Assembly: GCA_963742875.1 (NCBI GenBank)
Contig: CAVUNO010000011.1
Span: 156,905-220,904, forward strand
From: Bog-532 sp963742875
Lineage (GTDB): Bacteria; Actinomycetota; Actinomycetes; Streptosporangiales; Streptosporangiaceae
Length of the DNA stretch: 64,000 nt
Reading direction: 5' to 3'
In this document: positions 26,852-35,541 of the stretch, one piece after another
How the letters are laid out: each line of letters starts with the position of its first letter
How positions within the stretch are numbered: position 1 is the first letter of the stretch
Program-made: the position numbers and the translations under genes
The notes under the pieces: generated by a model
Seen by the model: only the letters and a program-made list of their open reading frames with translations
What the model was told of the DNA's origin: nothing
Databases searched by the model: none

Positions 26852-27010
26852 TGTGGATAGGCCTGTGGATGGTTTACGTAAAGACGCTGGTCGACCTCTC
26901 CACAACTGTGGACGACCGTTGCTGTGGAAAAGTGGATAGCCGGTGCGATACAGGGTCATGCCAGGTCGCGGACCTTCCGTGATCCACAGGGTGATATGAA
27001 GTTATCCACA
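26852..27010. promoter_or_regulatory. Cluster of eight DnaA-box-like 9-mers
   Basis: Within 159 bases I count: CTATCCACA (complement strand, 26852-26860), CCATCCACA (complement, 26864-26872), CTCTCCACA (26896-26904), TCGTCCACA (complement, 26907-26915), TTTTCCACA (complement, 26923-26931), CTATCCACT (complement, 26931-26939), TGATCCACA (26980-26988) and a perfect TTATCCACA (27002-27010). A perfect palindrome TTTACGTAAA lies at 26873-26882. No dnaA, dnaN or plasmid rep gene is near, so a DnaA-titrating or replication-regulating locus is more likely than oriC. Streptomyces coelicolor is known to have DnaA-box clusters outside oriC. Confidence 0.7.
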
Positions 27011-27167
27011 GGCGACCCCGCAAGGCCCAGGTGCGGCCGCGCAGTGCAGGTCACTGTGGGATCCAACCGGGGAATGGCCAGCCCAGCAGGCCCACAATCT
27101 GATCATGGACCTTGGCGACCGATGCCAGAGCCGGGTTGCTTGAACATCTTCGAGCCAATCTCCGCGC

Positions 27168-27290
27168 ACCCCCGACACCACTCAGCGTGACCAGCCGGTC
27201 GGACTGTAGGAGCTGGGCGATCTCGGTAACCAGATCTTCACGGCCGACGAAGGAGCTCAGTTGTTGCGGCAGGTTCCCGGCGAAGCGATC
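27168..27290 (-). pseudogene. STAND/LuxR-type ATPase relic (start of NB-ARC domain)
   Basis: The minus strand encodes NLPQQLSSFVGREDLVTEIA then QLLQSDRLVTLSGVGG, the conserved entry to the P-loop of AfsR/LuxR-like ATPases. It breaks off where GKTRLA would be expected (GARRLA appears instead). No downstream ATPase sequence remains. Confidence 0.65.
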
Positions 27291-27323
27291 CGCGCCAGCC
27301 GACGAACTGTCGCCGCCTGCCGG

Positions 27324-27515
27324 CTGCAGGACCGTTTCGGGCTGCGGTTCCCGCTGATCCACGCCAGCGCCGAGCAGGCGCCGTTCGCCGGCGCAAGCTT
27401 CGACCTGGCCATCTCGGAGCACGGCGCGAGCATCTGGCGCGATCCGTACACCTGGATCCCCAAGGCGGCCCGGCTGCTGCGCCCCGGCGGGCAGCTGATC
27501 TTCCTGGTGAAGAGT
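27324..27515 (+). pseudogene. Class I methyltransferase, internal relic
   Basis: The plus strand encodes LQDRFGLRFPLIHASAEQAP, FAGASFDLAISEHGASIW and ARLLRPGGQLIFLVKS, i.e. motifs II-III of a SAM methyltransferase. Motif I upstream and the C-terminal part are missing. It is fused at both ends to unrelated sequence. Confidence 0.65.
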
Positions 27516-27555
27516 CTGCCGCCGCCGATCGCGGAGGCACTGGCCGTACTAGGCG

Positions 27556-28479
27556 TCAGCTACGGGCGCGGGCTCCGAGCGCTTCCTCGATGCCCTCGCC
27601 CAGGAAGTTGAACGCGATGACGGTGATGACGATCGCCACCCCCGCCGGGTAGACGAGCCACCACGCGCCAGCGGTCAGGTACTCAGTGCCGTCGCTGAGC
27701 ATGCCGCCCCAGTTGGCTGCCGGGGGCGGCGGCCCCAGGCCGAGGAAGCTCAGCGCGGCCAGCGCGAGGATGGCGTCGGCGACCTGGAACGTCGTGTTGA
27801 CCACGATCGTGCCCAGGGCGTTGGGCACGATGTGCCACAGGACTATGCGTATGCTGCTGGCGCCCATCAGCTTGGCGGCCTGCACGTACTGCCGCGTCCG
27901 CAGCGTCAGTGTCTCGCCGCGGACGAGCCGCGCCGGGCCCAACCAGGCGAACAGCGTCAGGATGATGATGAGCGCGGGAGTCGAGTTCGAGAAGATGACG
28001 GCCAGCAGCAGCAAGAGCAGCAGGCCCGGGATGGCGAGCATCGTGTCGACGACGCGCATGAGCAGGCCATCCCAGAAGCCGCCGAAATATCCGGCGACGG
28101 CGCCGTACAGCGCCCCGAAGATAGACGCCAGGAACGCAGATGCCAGTCCGATCTCCAGGGCCGACTGGCCGCCTATCATCAGCTGCCCGAGTTCGTCGAA
28201 GCCGTTCCCGTCCGTGCCGAGCAGGTGCTGGCTGGACGGCGGGTCGGTGATGAGCAGCTGATCCGGCTGGGTCTGGTTGGTGCGGTACAGAAGCGGCCCG
28301 ACGAAGCAGAACAGCACGACGAACACGATGATCGTCGTTCCGATCCTGGCCAGCCGCCCGCCCCAAAACATGTCGTGGAGGAGCTCGCCGCGGTGCAGGC
28401 CGACTCCGACTTCGCCGCCTTCGGCGATCTTTTCCTGAGCTGGCCGCAGCATCCCCTGCGACGCGGAGTTGATGCTCAT
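27556..28479 (-). CDS. dppC: Peptide ABC transporter permease, DppC/OppC type
   Basis: 307 residues. N-terminal helix ARIGTTIIVFVVLFCFVGPL, then LLGTDGNGFDELGQLMIGGQ (the DppC hallmark region), and the EAA loop QAAKLMGASSIRIVLWHIVP that contacts the ATPase. The C-terminal end is FNFLGEGIEEALGARA. It would pair with DppB in the membrane. Its partner gene upstream is interrupted by an insertion element, so the transporter is probably inactive. The 3' end abuts a methyltransferase relic. Confidence 0.9.
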   Translation of the reverse strand: MSINSASQGMLRPAQEKIAEGGEVGVGLHRGELLHDMFWGGRLARIGTTIIVFVVLFCFVGPLLYRTNQTQPDQLLITDPPSSQHLLGTDGNGFDELGQLMIGGQSALEIGLASAFLASIFGALYGAVAGYFGGFWDGLLMRVVDTMLAIPGLLLLLLLAVIFSNSTPALIIILTLFAWLGPARLVRGETLTLRTRQYVQAAKLMGASSIRIVLWHIVPNALGTIVVNTTFQVADAILALAALSFLGLGPPPPAANWGGMLSDGTEYLTAGAWWLVYPAGVAIVITVIAFNFLGEGIEEALGARARS

Positions 28480-28549
28480 GCCGCTCTGCCTCCGGACGGG
28501 AATGTCCCTGTGCTAGGCGCGTGGCGTGCCGCCGCCTTGCCGTGCCCGG

Positions 28550-29368
28550 TCATGCGAGCCGCACTCGCGGATCGGCGTAGGCATAGGCGATATCGGCGAC
28601 GAGATTGCCCGCGATGGTAAGCGCCCCGAAGACGAGCATGGTGCCGAGCAGGATCGGGTAATCCTTGACGAGCGCGGCGTTGTAGGTCGCGAGACCGATG
28701 CCGGGATAGTTGAAGACGACCTCCTCGAGGATCGCTCCGCTTAGCAGCCCCGGTATCGACAGCCCGATCAGTGTGATGATCGGGATGCTGGCGTTTCGGA
28801 TCACGTGTTTGCGTAGTATCCGCCCGCGCTGCGCTCCCTTGGCTTGCGCGGTGCGAATGTGATCCTGCGACAGCGCGTCCAGCGCCGACGATCGCATGTA
28901 GCGGCTGAACACGGCGATCGAGACCAGCGTGAGAGTTGCCCAGGGCAAGATCATGGCCTTGGCGTTGGTGAACGCTGCCGTCCAGCTCGGACTCGACGGG
29001 GCGATGGGCGGCAGCCAGAAGAGCCGCAACGCGAAGAGATCAATGAGGATGAACGCCAGCCAGAAATCGGGCATGGCGTAAAGCACATAACCGACGCTCG
29101 TGATCAGGTGGTCGTCCAGTTTGTCGCGTCGCTGCGATTGCCAGATCCCGAGCAGTACGCCGATGGCCAGGGCCAAGACCGTGGGGGGCCCGACCAGAGC
29201 GAGACTCTTCGGCAGGTCCTGTGCGAACACCGAGCTCACAGTCTGGTTGAGCTTGTAGGAGTAGCCGAAATTCCCATGCAGCAGATGGTCGAGATAAAGC
29301 ACGTACTGCTGGAAGACGGACTTGTTGAGGTCATTCGCCTGCTCGAAGGCCGCGATCTGCCCGGCGGT
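28550..29368 (-). pseudogene. dppB: Peptide ABC permease DppB, 3' part (interrupted by ISKra4-type element)
   Basis: 272 codons plus stop encode most of DppB: TAGQIAAFEQANDLNKSVF, HGNFGYSYKLNQTVSSVF, helices, and the EAA loop IRTAQAKGAQRGRILRKHVI. The sequence joins in frame to the 5' part at 31203-31355 once the element and one copy of the 8-bp target duplication are removed, giving a 323-residue protein of normal length. An ATG inside the element edge (29404) could start a truncated product missing the first helix. Confidence 0.92.
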
Positions 29369-29376
29369 GGCGCGCG
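29369..29376. repeat. Target-site duplication, left copy
   Basis: GGCGCGCG directly abuts the left end of the ISKra4-type element. The same 8 bases abut the right end at 31203-31210. Confidence 0.9.
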
Positions 29377-29419
29377 GGGTGCGTCTTTCTGAGGGTTGTG
29401 TCATTTCCGGGTGTTTCGG

Positions 29420-30331
29420 TCATGCGGCAAAGCCGAGGTCGGCGATGCTGGCCGGGTCGTAGCGGTTCAGGTGGATGTCTTTGCGGTAGCGCGTCTTGTA
29501 GTAGTTCATGTAGTCGTCCAGGTCGCCGTTGACGACCACGGCGCGGAGCTTGAGGATGACTTCGGCGCCGTCGGGGGACCATCTTGCACCGGTGATTCCG
29601 AAGCGGTCTTCGATGACGAAGCGGCAGGCTCCCTCGATCAGGCCAGTGGCGATCGGCCAGCCGCTGGCCAGTGCCTTGTCGTAGCGCATGTACATGTGGT
29701 TGTTGGTGAGGTATGTGACCGCCTTGTCGACGTCGGTGAGGTCCAGGTGGCGGGTACTGGCCTTGGCTCGGGTCTTGGCGGCGACGGATGCCAGCGTGGC
29801 GGCGACTGCCTTGCCGCGGCCGTGCAGTACCCGCAGCCGCTGCCCGTCGGCCCATTCGCGGGCGGCTCGCGGGTCGCCGGGGTGCAGGGCGGCGGCGGCT
29901 TTGCCGAGGTAGCCGCTGACGTGGATGAAGTCGATGAGGACCGGGACCTTGAGGTCGCGGTCCTTGGCATGGGCGGTGATGGCGGTGATCTGCTGCTTGT
30001 TCCCGTCGACGAGGAAGAGCCGCTGGGTCACCCGGTACGGGTCCCGGCGGTCGGCTTCGTCGAACGCCGCCCCGATCATCGCGGGGATGTCGTCGGTGAT
30101 GGACGCCGAGACCCATTTGCTGCGTGCTTCCGGGCCGGGGTGCTCGTTGCGGCGGGCTGGCGGGGCGGCGATGTCTTCGGGTGCGCGGACGGCCGGGGTG
30201 AAGCCGGCGACCGCGACGATCTCGGCCATCTTCTTGATCCCCGGATGAGCGGCATCGGTCCCCTTGCCGGCGCTGGTGCGGTGCTCGGGCCGCAGCGCGA
30301 TGCCCTTGCCGTCGGCCTGCATCATGAGCAC
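29420..30331 (-). CDS. ISKra4-family transposase, C-terminal ORF
   Basis: 303 residues carrying the catalytic part: QADGKGIALRPEHR (first acidic residue), LVDGNKQQITAITAHAKDRD, VLIDFIHVSGYLGKAAAAL and GLIEGACRFVIEDRFGITGA, which holds a catalytic Glu region. It lies in the -1 frame relative to the upstream ORF and overlaps it by 10 bases. The full enzyme therefore needs either a programmed frameshift or is broken. Confidence 0.85.
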   Translation of the reverse strand: MLMMQADGKGIALRPEHRTSAGKGTDAAHPGIKKMAEIVAVAGFTPAVRAPEDIAAPPARRNEHPGPEARSKWVSASITDDIPAMIGAAFDEADRRDPYRVTQRLFLVDGNKQQITAITAHAKDRDLKVPVLIDFIHVSGYLGKAAAALHPGDPRAAREWADGQRLRVLHGRGKAVAATLASVAAKTRAKASTRHLDLTDVDKAVTYLTNNHMYMRYDKALASGWPIATGLIEGACRFVIEDRFGITGARWSPDGAEVILKLRAVVVNGDLDDYMNYYKTRYRKDIHLNRYDPASIADLGFAA

Positions 30332-30954
30332 GTCGCCGGCGGCGGGCCGGTGTCCGCGTCGCGGGCCCGCTGGGCGTAGAAGTCGTCTGCCCAGGCGGCC
30401 AGGTCCTCGGCCAGGCCGGCCATCTGAGCCCGGCCGATCATCACTCCGGTGCGGGCCTGGATGACTTCCTGGGCCTGTCCGTAGCCGCCTTCGGCCAGGT
30501 GATAGGCGGCCAGGGCGCGCATCCCGAGGGAGTAGGGGTCATCGGGCAGCATCCACCGGGCATCGGCCGGGTACAGGTTCGCTTCGCGGCGGTTGCGGTA
30601 GGCCAGCCGGGTGGCCCGGACCGGCCCGAAGATGCTGACCACGCCCCGGTCATGACCAGTTTCCACGCTGCCGTGCCGGATCCCTGCGGCGCTGGTGACC
30701 TGCTCGATGCGCTCCTCGCGCGCGGAGTCGATGGTGAAGGTGGCTTCCAGCAGCTGCCGCTGCAGCTCCCGGCCCGAATCCGTGATCGCTTTCTCCCGGT
30801 CCCCGTGATCGAGAGCGCCGGCGTCCTGCGCAGTCCAGGTGAGCATCGCAGAGAACTGCTCTACCGGGCCGGCCAGCGCCGCCGCCAGCTCACTGTCCAC
30901 CGGGCCCGCGGTCCCGTCCTCGCCGATCTGCGTCACCGTCACCGAAACCGTCAC
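30322..30954 (-). CDS. ISKra4-family transposase, N-terminal ORF
   Basis: 210 residues with the ISKra4 N-terminal features: LEATFTIDSAREERIEQVTS, HGSVETGHDRGVVSIFGPVR and MRALAAYHLAEGGYGQAQEV. It ends DTGPPPATCS near a GGCCCGCCGCC run, where a -1 shift would continue into the catalytic ORF (GDVLMMQADGKG). Confidence 0.85.
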   Translation of the reverse strand: MTVSVTVTQIGEDGTAGPVDSELAAALAGPVEQFSAMLTWTAQDAGALDHGDREKAITDSGRELQRQLLEATFTIDSAREERIEQVTSAAGIRHGSVETGHDRGVVSIFGPVRATRLAYRNRREANLYPADARWMLPDDPYSLGMRALAAYHLAEGGYGQAQEVIQARTGVMIGRAQMAGLAEDLAAWADDFYAQRARDADTGPPPATCS

Positions 30955-31202
30955 CGCCGGGCCTCCGTTGCCTGCCGAGGGTCATGTTCCCCCCACGATC
31001 CCGGAACCGGCCCAGGAACCGGGGGACCCGGCACCCGGATACCACCCCGGATCAGCCCCCGGCAACCCGCCTTCACTACCACTGACCAGCACAGATCACC
31101 TGCGGTGACACCCGGTGCATTCAGAAATGTGCAGACACTCCACGTTTCGAGAGGTTAAGGAGAGTATCAGCGCAAGATCACGCCCCTCAAAAAGACGCAC
31201 CC

Positions 31203-31210
31203 GGCGCGCG
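31203..31210. repeat. Target-site duplication, right copy
   Basis: GGCGCGCG immediately beyond the right terminal repeat of the ISKra4-type element, identical to 29369-29376. Confidence 0.9.
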
Positions 31211-31355
31211 GGCCGAGGATGCCCCGGGCCGACCCACCAGGAATGAGGTGCAGCAGCACGAAAGTCAGCAGCGTGACACCGAGGAGAATCACGATGGACT
31301 GGGCAAAACGTCGTGCGATGTAAGCGGTCACGGTACTCCACACGGTACTCCACAC
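31203..31355 (-). pseudogene. dppB: DppB 5' part, severed from its 3' part by the ISKra4-type element
   Basis: 51 codons from GTG 31355, or more likely GTG 31331, encode the first transmembrane helix of DppB (YIARRFAQSIVILLGVTLLT, then LHLIPGG). The insertion point follows ILGPRA. The two upstream codon blocks are a tandem 12-bp repeat (GTGTGGAGTACC twice), which adds alternative GTG starts. Confidence 0.9.
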
Positions 31356-31371
31356 GGTTTGTCTAACAGCG

Positions 31372-31399
31372 ATTATGGTAGCTATTCAGTAAACGTCAG
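31372..31399 (-). promoter_or_regulatory. Promoter-like element of dppBC with shared motif
   Basis: On the minus strand, CTGACG (-35-like, 31394-31399), a 16-base spacer containing CTGAATAGCTAC, and CATAAT (-10-like, 31372-31377) precede dppB. The spacer motif recurs upstream of dppA and in the plus direction toward dppDF. Confidence 0.6.
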
Positions 31400-31544
31400 A
31401 GGGCGTGTGAAGGACAAATTGGGCGGATGTTACAGGTCAGTATCAATGCTCGTGTCTGTTTTTTTGGGTGTTAGGCTTGTAACCCGTCTTCCCGAGCGAG
31501 GAGCACGCATGACCGTGACATGAACCAATCCGCTGTCACTCGTG

Positions 31545-31563
31545 CTGAATAACTACCGATAAT
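31545..31563 (+). promoter_or_regulatory. Promoter-like element toward dppDF with shared motif
   Basis: CTGAATAACTAC at 31545-31556 followed by GATAAT at 31558-31563, the same arrangement as before dppB but pointing right. The IS1380 element now lies between this element and the ATPase gene. Confidence 0.55.
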
Positions 31564-31640
31564 GGCACGCTACGGGCGAATGCTCGTCAGGCGGCAGTGA
31601 GCTCGGGCGCATTAGCCTCGATCGGTCAGGGTGCTCTGGG

Positions 31641-33399
31641 TGGGGTTACTGATTGTGCTGCTGCCCGATTTTAGGTGTGGTGTCTGTTTGCTGTCTGGGC
31701 GGCTGCAGTCTGTGCTGCCCGGTGTGCCCGGGTGCGCACCGGCTCCGACCGCGCCGGGATGGTTCTCCTTCCGTTCCGCGAGGTAGGTTGCTGCTGGTCA
31801 GGTGGGTGCGGGCAAGGCGCAGAGCCGCTGCCAGCAAGTCAGGAATGCCTCCTTCCACGGCCAGTCCGGGCTGATCTTGAGGATGCGCCGGCGGGCGTGG
31901 TGCACGAGCCGGGCAGGGAGGTGCCAGACTCGGTAGCGGAGCGTGTCCGGCTCGGCTTCCTTCAGGTCGGCGCAGTCGTGGAAGCCCAGCAGCCGGCTCC
32001 AGGCAGCGAGGTCAGCGGCGATGTTGGCGGCGAGGACCCAGCCGCAGTTGACCTGCCAGGTTTTCGAGGGCAGGTTCCGCAGGCCCATCGACTTGGCGGT
32101 GCGGACACCGTCTGTCTCGACGACGGCGTGCTCGCGGTGGATCACGTCGATGTACTGGGGGTGGTGGCTGCCGGGCACGCCGCTTATCCCGGCGTCCGGG
32201 ATGTTCGTGCAGGTGATCGAGTACTTCCAGCCGGTCTTCTTCTCGTAGTCCGTCAGGTTCCTCAGGTGCCGGCGGGACGGCTTGACCCGCCGGGCGATCC
32301 ACCGCAGCCCGTCCGGCCAGTTCCCGGCCCTGGTCATCAGGCCGGTGATCTCGGCGACGTCCTTGTCCTGTTCGGCCGTGCCGTCCTGGCCGGTGCCGGG
32401 CTTCCACGCGCCGGCGGGGACTTTCCGGATGGCGTCCTCGTCGGCCGCGGTGATCATCCAGCCGCAGGTGAACAGCAGGATCCGGCGAGGGGAGGACATC
32501 GACAGCAGGTGCTTGATGAGCTCATGGCTGGCCCCGGCCCCGTCGACGCGGATCAGGATTTTCGCCCGGAACCGGGCGGGGACCTGCCGGATGGCCGCGG
32601 CCAGCACCTCCTTGTGGTCGGTGAACGTGTTCGAGCCCGCGTTGCCGGGCCGCAGCAGCATGGCCAGGCACTCGCGCGTATTCGCAGCCCACGCCCCTAA
32701 TGGATGGAAGCCGTAGCCTTTCTTCCAGGTCGGAGCCGCTCCCTCCTTGTCTGAGTACGCGGTGATCAGCGTCGCGTCCATGTCGATGACCAGCCAGCCC
32801 ACCAGGGTCTTCCCGGCGATGACCAGCCACGGGAAGCCGGAAGGGGTGTCTTCTATCAGCTCCCACACGTGCGCGCGGATCCTCGCGCGGGCCTGCGCGA
32901 CCCTCGCCAGCGTCCTTGTGCCGGCCAGGCCGAGGGCGCGCCGGACGGTGGAGCCGCTGGGCGCGGCACCCAGCACCGGCGCCAACTGGGCCAGCACCGC
33001 GATATCGCTCATGCTGGTGGCGCCCAGCGCGATCGCGACCGCCATCGACACGACCACCACACCCCGGCTGAGCTGCGGGAACGTCCCCGCCCGCGCCAGC
33101 GCCGCCTCCAGCGCGGCCGTCAGCCCGCACTGGTCGGCCAGCTTCCGCAGCAGCACGCCGCCGCAGTGCCCGGCCAGGCCGGCACCGTCATCAGTAACCT
33201 TCAGGCCGTGGTCCCAGCCGTTATGCTGCATGGCGAAGAGCGCTCCAGTCCCGGGGATTGCAACGTGTGGTTACCGCGTAATCTCCCAGGACCAGGGCGC
33301 TCTTCGCCGCTGAACCGGCTATCCCGCCCGCGCCGGTCCCGCACCCGTAAGGTGCGCCACCGCTTCAACCGCTACCAGCAACAAATCCGAGAAACCCCA
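31641..33399. mobile_element. IS1380-family insertion sequence
   Basis: About 1.76 kb containing a full IS1380 transposase. Ends are set from partly matching outer sequences beginning TGGGGTT (left 31641, right ending 33399 on the complement). I could not confirm a target duplication, so the ends are approximate. A 26-bp imperfect inverted repeat (GGCGAAGAGCGC, at 33233 and 33296 regions) lies inside the right end. Confidence 0.65.
31798..33231 (-). CDS. IS1380-family transposase
   Basis: 477 residues, apparently intact. Motifs include LVIDMDATLITAYSDKEGAA (first catalytic Asp), FHPLGAWAANTRECLAMLLR, ILIRVDGAGASHELIKHLL (second Asp) and the C-terminal MGLRNLPSKTWQVNCGWVLA. The length is normal. 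It may still be active. Confidence 0.93.
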   Translation of the reverse strand: MQHNGWDHGLKVTDDGAGLAGHCGGVLLRKLADQCGLTAALEAALARAGTFPQLSRGVVVVSMAVAIALGATSMSDIAVLAQLAPVLGAAPSGSTVRRALGLAGTRTLARVAQARARIRAHVWELIEDTPSGFPWLVIAGKTLVGWLVIDMDATLITAYSDKEGAAPTWKKGYGFHPLGAWAANTRECLAMLLRPGNAGSNTFTDHKEVLAAAIRQVPARFRAKILIRVDGAGASHELIKHLLSMSSPRRILLFTCGWMITAADEDAIRKVPAGAWKPGTGQDGTAEQDKDVAEITGLMTRAGNWPDGLRWIARRVKPSRRHLRNLTDYEKKTGWKYSITCTNIPDAGISGVPGSHHPQYIDVIHREHAVVETDGVRTAKSMGLRNLPSKTWQVNCGWVLAANIAADLAAWSRLLGFHDCADLKEAEPDTLRYRVWHLPARLVHHARRRILKISPDWPWKEAFLTCWQRLCALPAPT

Positions 33400-33479
33400 G
33401 CTCACCGCTATGCAGAATTCGGTAACAGCCTGATTCAGGGCTAACGCTGAATGCCGGAGGTTAACCTGGGAGGAGGCCG

Positions 33480-35536
33480 ATGGCACTGCTGGAAGTCGAG
33501 AGCCTCACCACTCATCTGGTGTCCCCCGCAGGACCGTGCAGGCCGTGGACCGCGTTTCGTTCCAGATCGAGCCGGGCGAAACGGTCGGGCTGGTGGGGGA
33601 ATCGGGCAGCGGCAAGTCGATGATGGGCGCGTCGATACTTCGCCTGCTGCCGGAGGGCGGCCGTATCGTCAGCGGATCGGTCCGGCTGGACGGCCGCGAC
33701 CTTACGGTTCTGCCCGAGGCTGCGATGGCGCACGTCAGGGGCAACGAGATCGGCATGGTGTTCCAGGACCCGATGGCGGCGCTGAATCCCACGATGAGCG
33801 TCGGCGACCAGATTGCGGAGTCCTTGCTGATCCACCGTACGGTCAAGAAGGCCGAGCTCCGTGAGCGCATCCTTGAGCTCCTGGCTATGGTGGGCATTCC
33901 GCGCCCGGCGGAGCGGGTCTCCAGCTACCCCCATCAGCTCTCCGGCGGGCAGAGGCAGCGTGTCTGCATCGCCATCGCCCTGGCCTGCCAGCCGAGGCTG
34001 CTCATCGCGGACGAGCCCACCACCGCCCTGGACGTCAGCATCCAGGACCAGATTCTCAGCCTTATCCAGCAGCTGAAGCGAGAGCTTGCCATGGCGGTCC
34101 TGCTGATCACCCACGACATGGGTGTCATCGCCGAGCATGCCGACCGGGTCCTCGTCATGTATGCCGGGCAGATCATCGAGTCCGCGCCGCGAACACAGGT
34201 GTTCACGCGGACCCGCCATCCCTACACAGAGGCCTTGCTCACCGCGGTCCCGGCAGTCACAGTGGGTATACGCACCGCGCTCGCGACCATTCCGGGCGCT
34301 CCGCCCAATCTGGCCAGCCCCGCCGCGCACTGCCGCTTCGTCCCGCGCTGCGCCTACGCGACGCAGGACTGCTCGGAACAGATGCCGGTCCTGCGAAGCG
34401 ACAGCGACGGGCATGCGTACGCGTGCTTTCACCCCCGCCCGCATCCCGGAGGCGACTTGACGGCGGAAAGTGTGCCTGCCGGAGTCCCGGTACAGGTCAT
34501 CGCAAGAGACCAGGAGCCGGTTCCGGCGCCTGAGCCCGAGCCGTTGCTCGTGCTCGACAACGTGGTCAAGGAGTTCCCGGCACGAGGCGGATTTGCGCGC
34601 CGGGTGGTCGGATCGGTCAAGGCTGTGTCCGGTGTCTCGCTCACCGTCAACCGTGGTGAGACCTACGGCCTGGTCGGCGAGTCCGGGTGCGGCAAGACAA
34701 CGATAGCCCGCTTGATGGTCGCGCTGGAGGAGCCTGACTCCGGGACTGTCACGGTGCAGGGTCACCAGGCCGGCCGACTGCGGTGCCGGGCACGACGACC
34801 CCAGCGCGGCGACTTGCAGATGGTCTTCCAGGACCCCTACGCCTCGCTCGACCCCAGGATGCGCGTGCAGTCCATCCTGGCGGAGCCGCTGGTCGTCCAG
34901 CGGATGTTCACCAAGACCGAACGCGATGAGCGGGTCGCCCAGCTGCTCCGGGAGGTGGGAATGCCGGTCTGCTCCGGCCGACAGCTGCCGCGCGAGTTCT
35001 CCGGCGGCCAGCGGCAGCGGATCGGCTTCGCCCGCGCGCTCGCCCTTGGACCGCGACTGATCGTCGCGGACGAGCCGGTCTCGGCGCTCGACGTCTCGAT
35101 CCGCTCGCAACTGCTCAACCTGATGGTGCGGTTGCAGGCCGAGCATGGCCTCGCCCTCGTGATGGTGTCGCACGACCTGTCGGTCGTGCGCTACATCGCC
35201 GACCGCGTGGGCGTGATGTACCTCGGGAAGCTGGTCGAGACCGGCCCGACCGCCAGCATCTACGACGCCCCGGCGCATCCCTACACCGCCGGCCTGCTGG
35301 AGGCAGTCCCGGTGGCGGATCCCCGGGCGCGCGCCAGCCGTGAGCGGGCCGCGATCCGCGGCGAGCTGCCTTCGCCCACGAATCCGCCGTCAGGCTGCCG
35401 CTTCCGCACGCGCTGCCCGCGGGCTAAGGACATATGCGCAGCGGTCGATCCGCCGATGCTGCCGCTGCAAAGGCAGGCGCCCGGCTTCCCGGTTCATGAG
35501 ACAGCCTGCCACTTCCCGCTCCACCGGGTGGCCTGA
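33480..35536 (+). CDS. Fused DppD-DppF peptide ABC transporter ATPase (apparent 5' frameshift)
   Basis: Two complete ATPase domains in one 666-residue frame. Domain 1 has GESGSGKSMM, SSYPHQLSGGQRQRV and LIADEPTTALDV. Domain 2 has GESGCGKTTI, LPREFSGGQRQRIGF and LIVADEPVSALDV. Each is followed by the oligopeptide-type Cys-rich end (CRFVPRCAYATQDC, CRFRTRCPRAKDIC) typical of iron-sulfur binding DppD/DppF. A strong GGAGG and ATG at 33480 begin MALLEVESLTTHLVSPAG, but that frame loses one base near 33530. The remaining frame opens only at GTG 33536. Either the gene starts at that GTG without its first strand, or the base is a lesion or error. Confidence 0.88.
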
Positions 35537-35541
35537 GGCTC

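Larger units (their letters stand above)
29377..31202. mobile_element. ISKra4-type insertion sequence inside dppB
   Basis: 1826 bp bounded by terminal inverted repeats beginning GGGTGCGTCTTT (left 29377 onward, right ending 31202). They match over about 26 bases with a few mismatches. Flanking 8-bp duplications GGCGCGCG identify a genuine transposition into dppB. It encodes a transposase in two overlapping frames on the minus strand. Confidence 0.9.

Noticed and set aside
26852..27010. Chromosomal oriC
   Set aside because: dnaA, dnaN, recF and gyr genes are absent nearby, so the DnaA-box cluster is not the normal origin arrangement.
31641..33399. Target duplication of the IS1380 element
   Set aside because: The flanking 4-5 bases do not match at the ends I could define, so no duplication is claimed.
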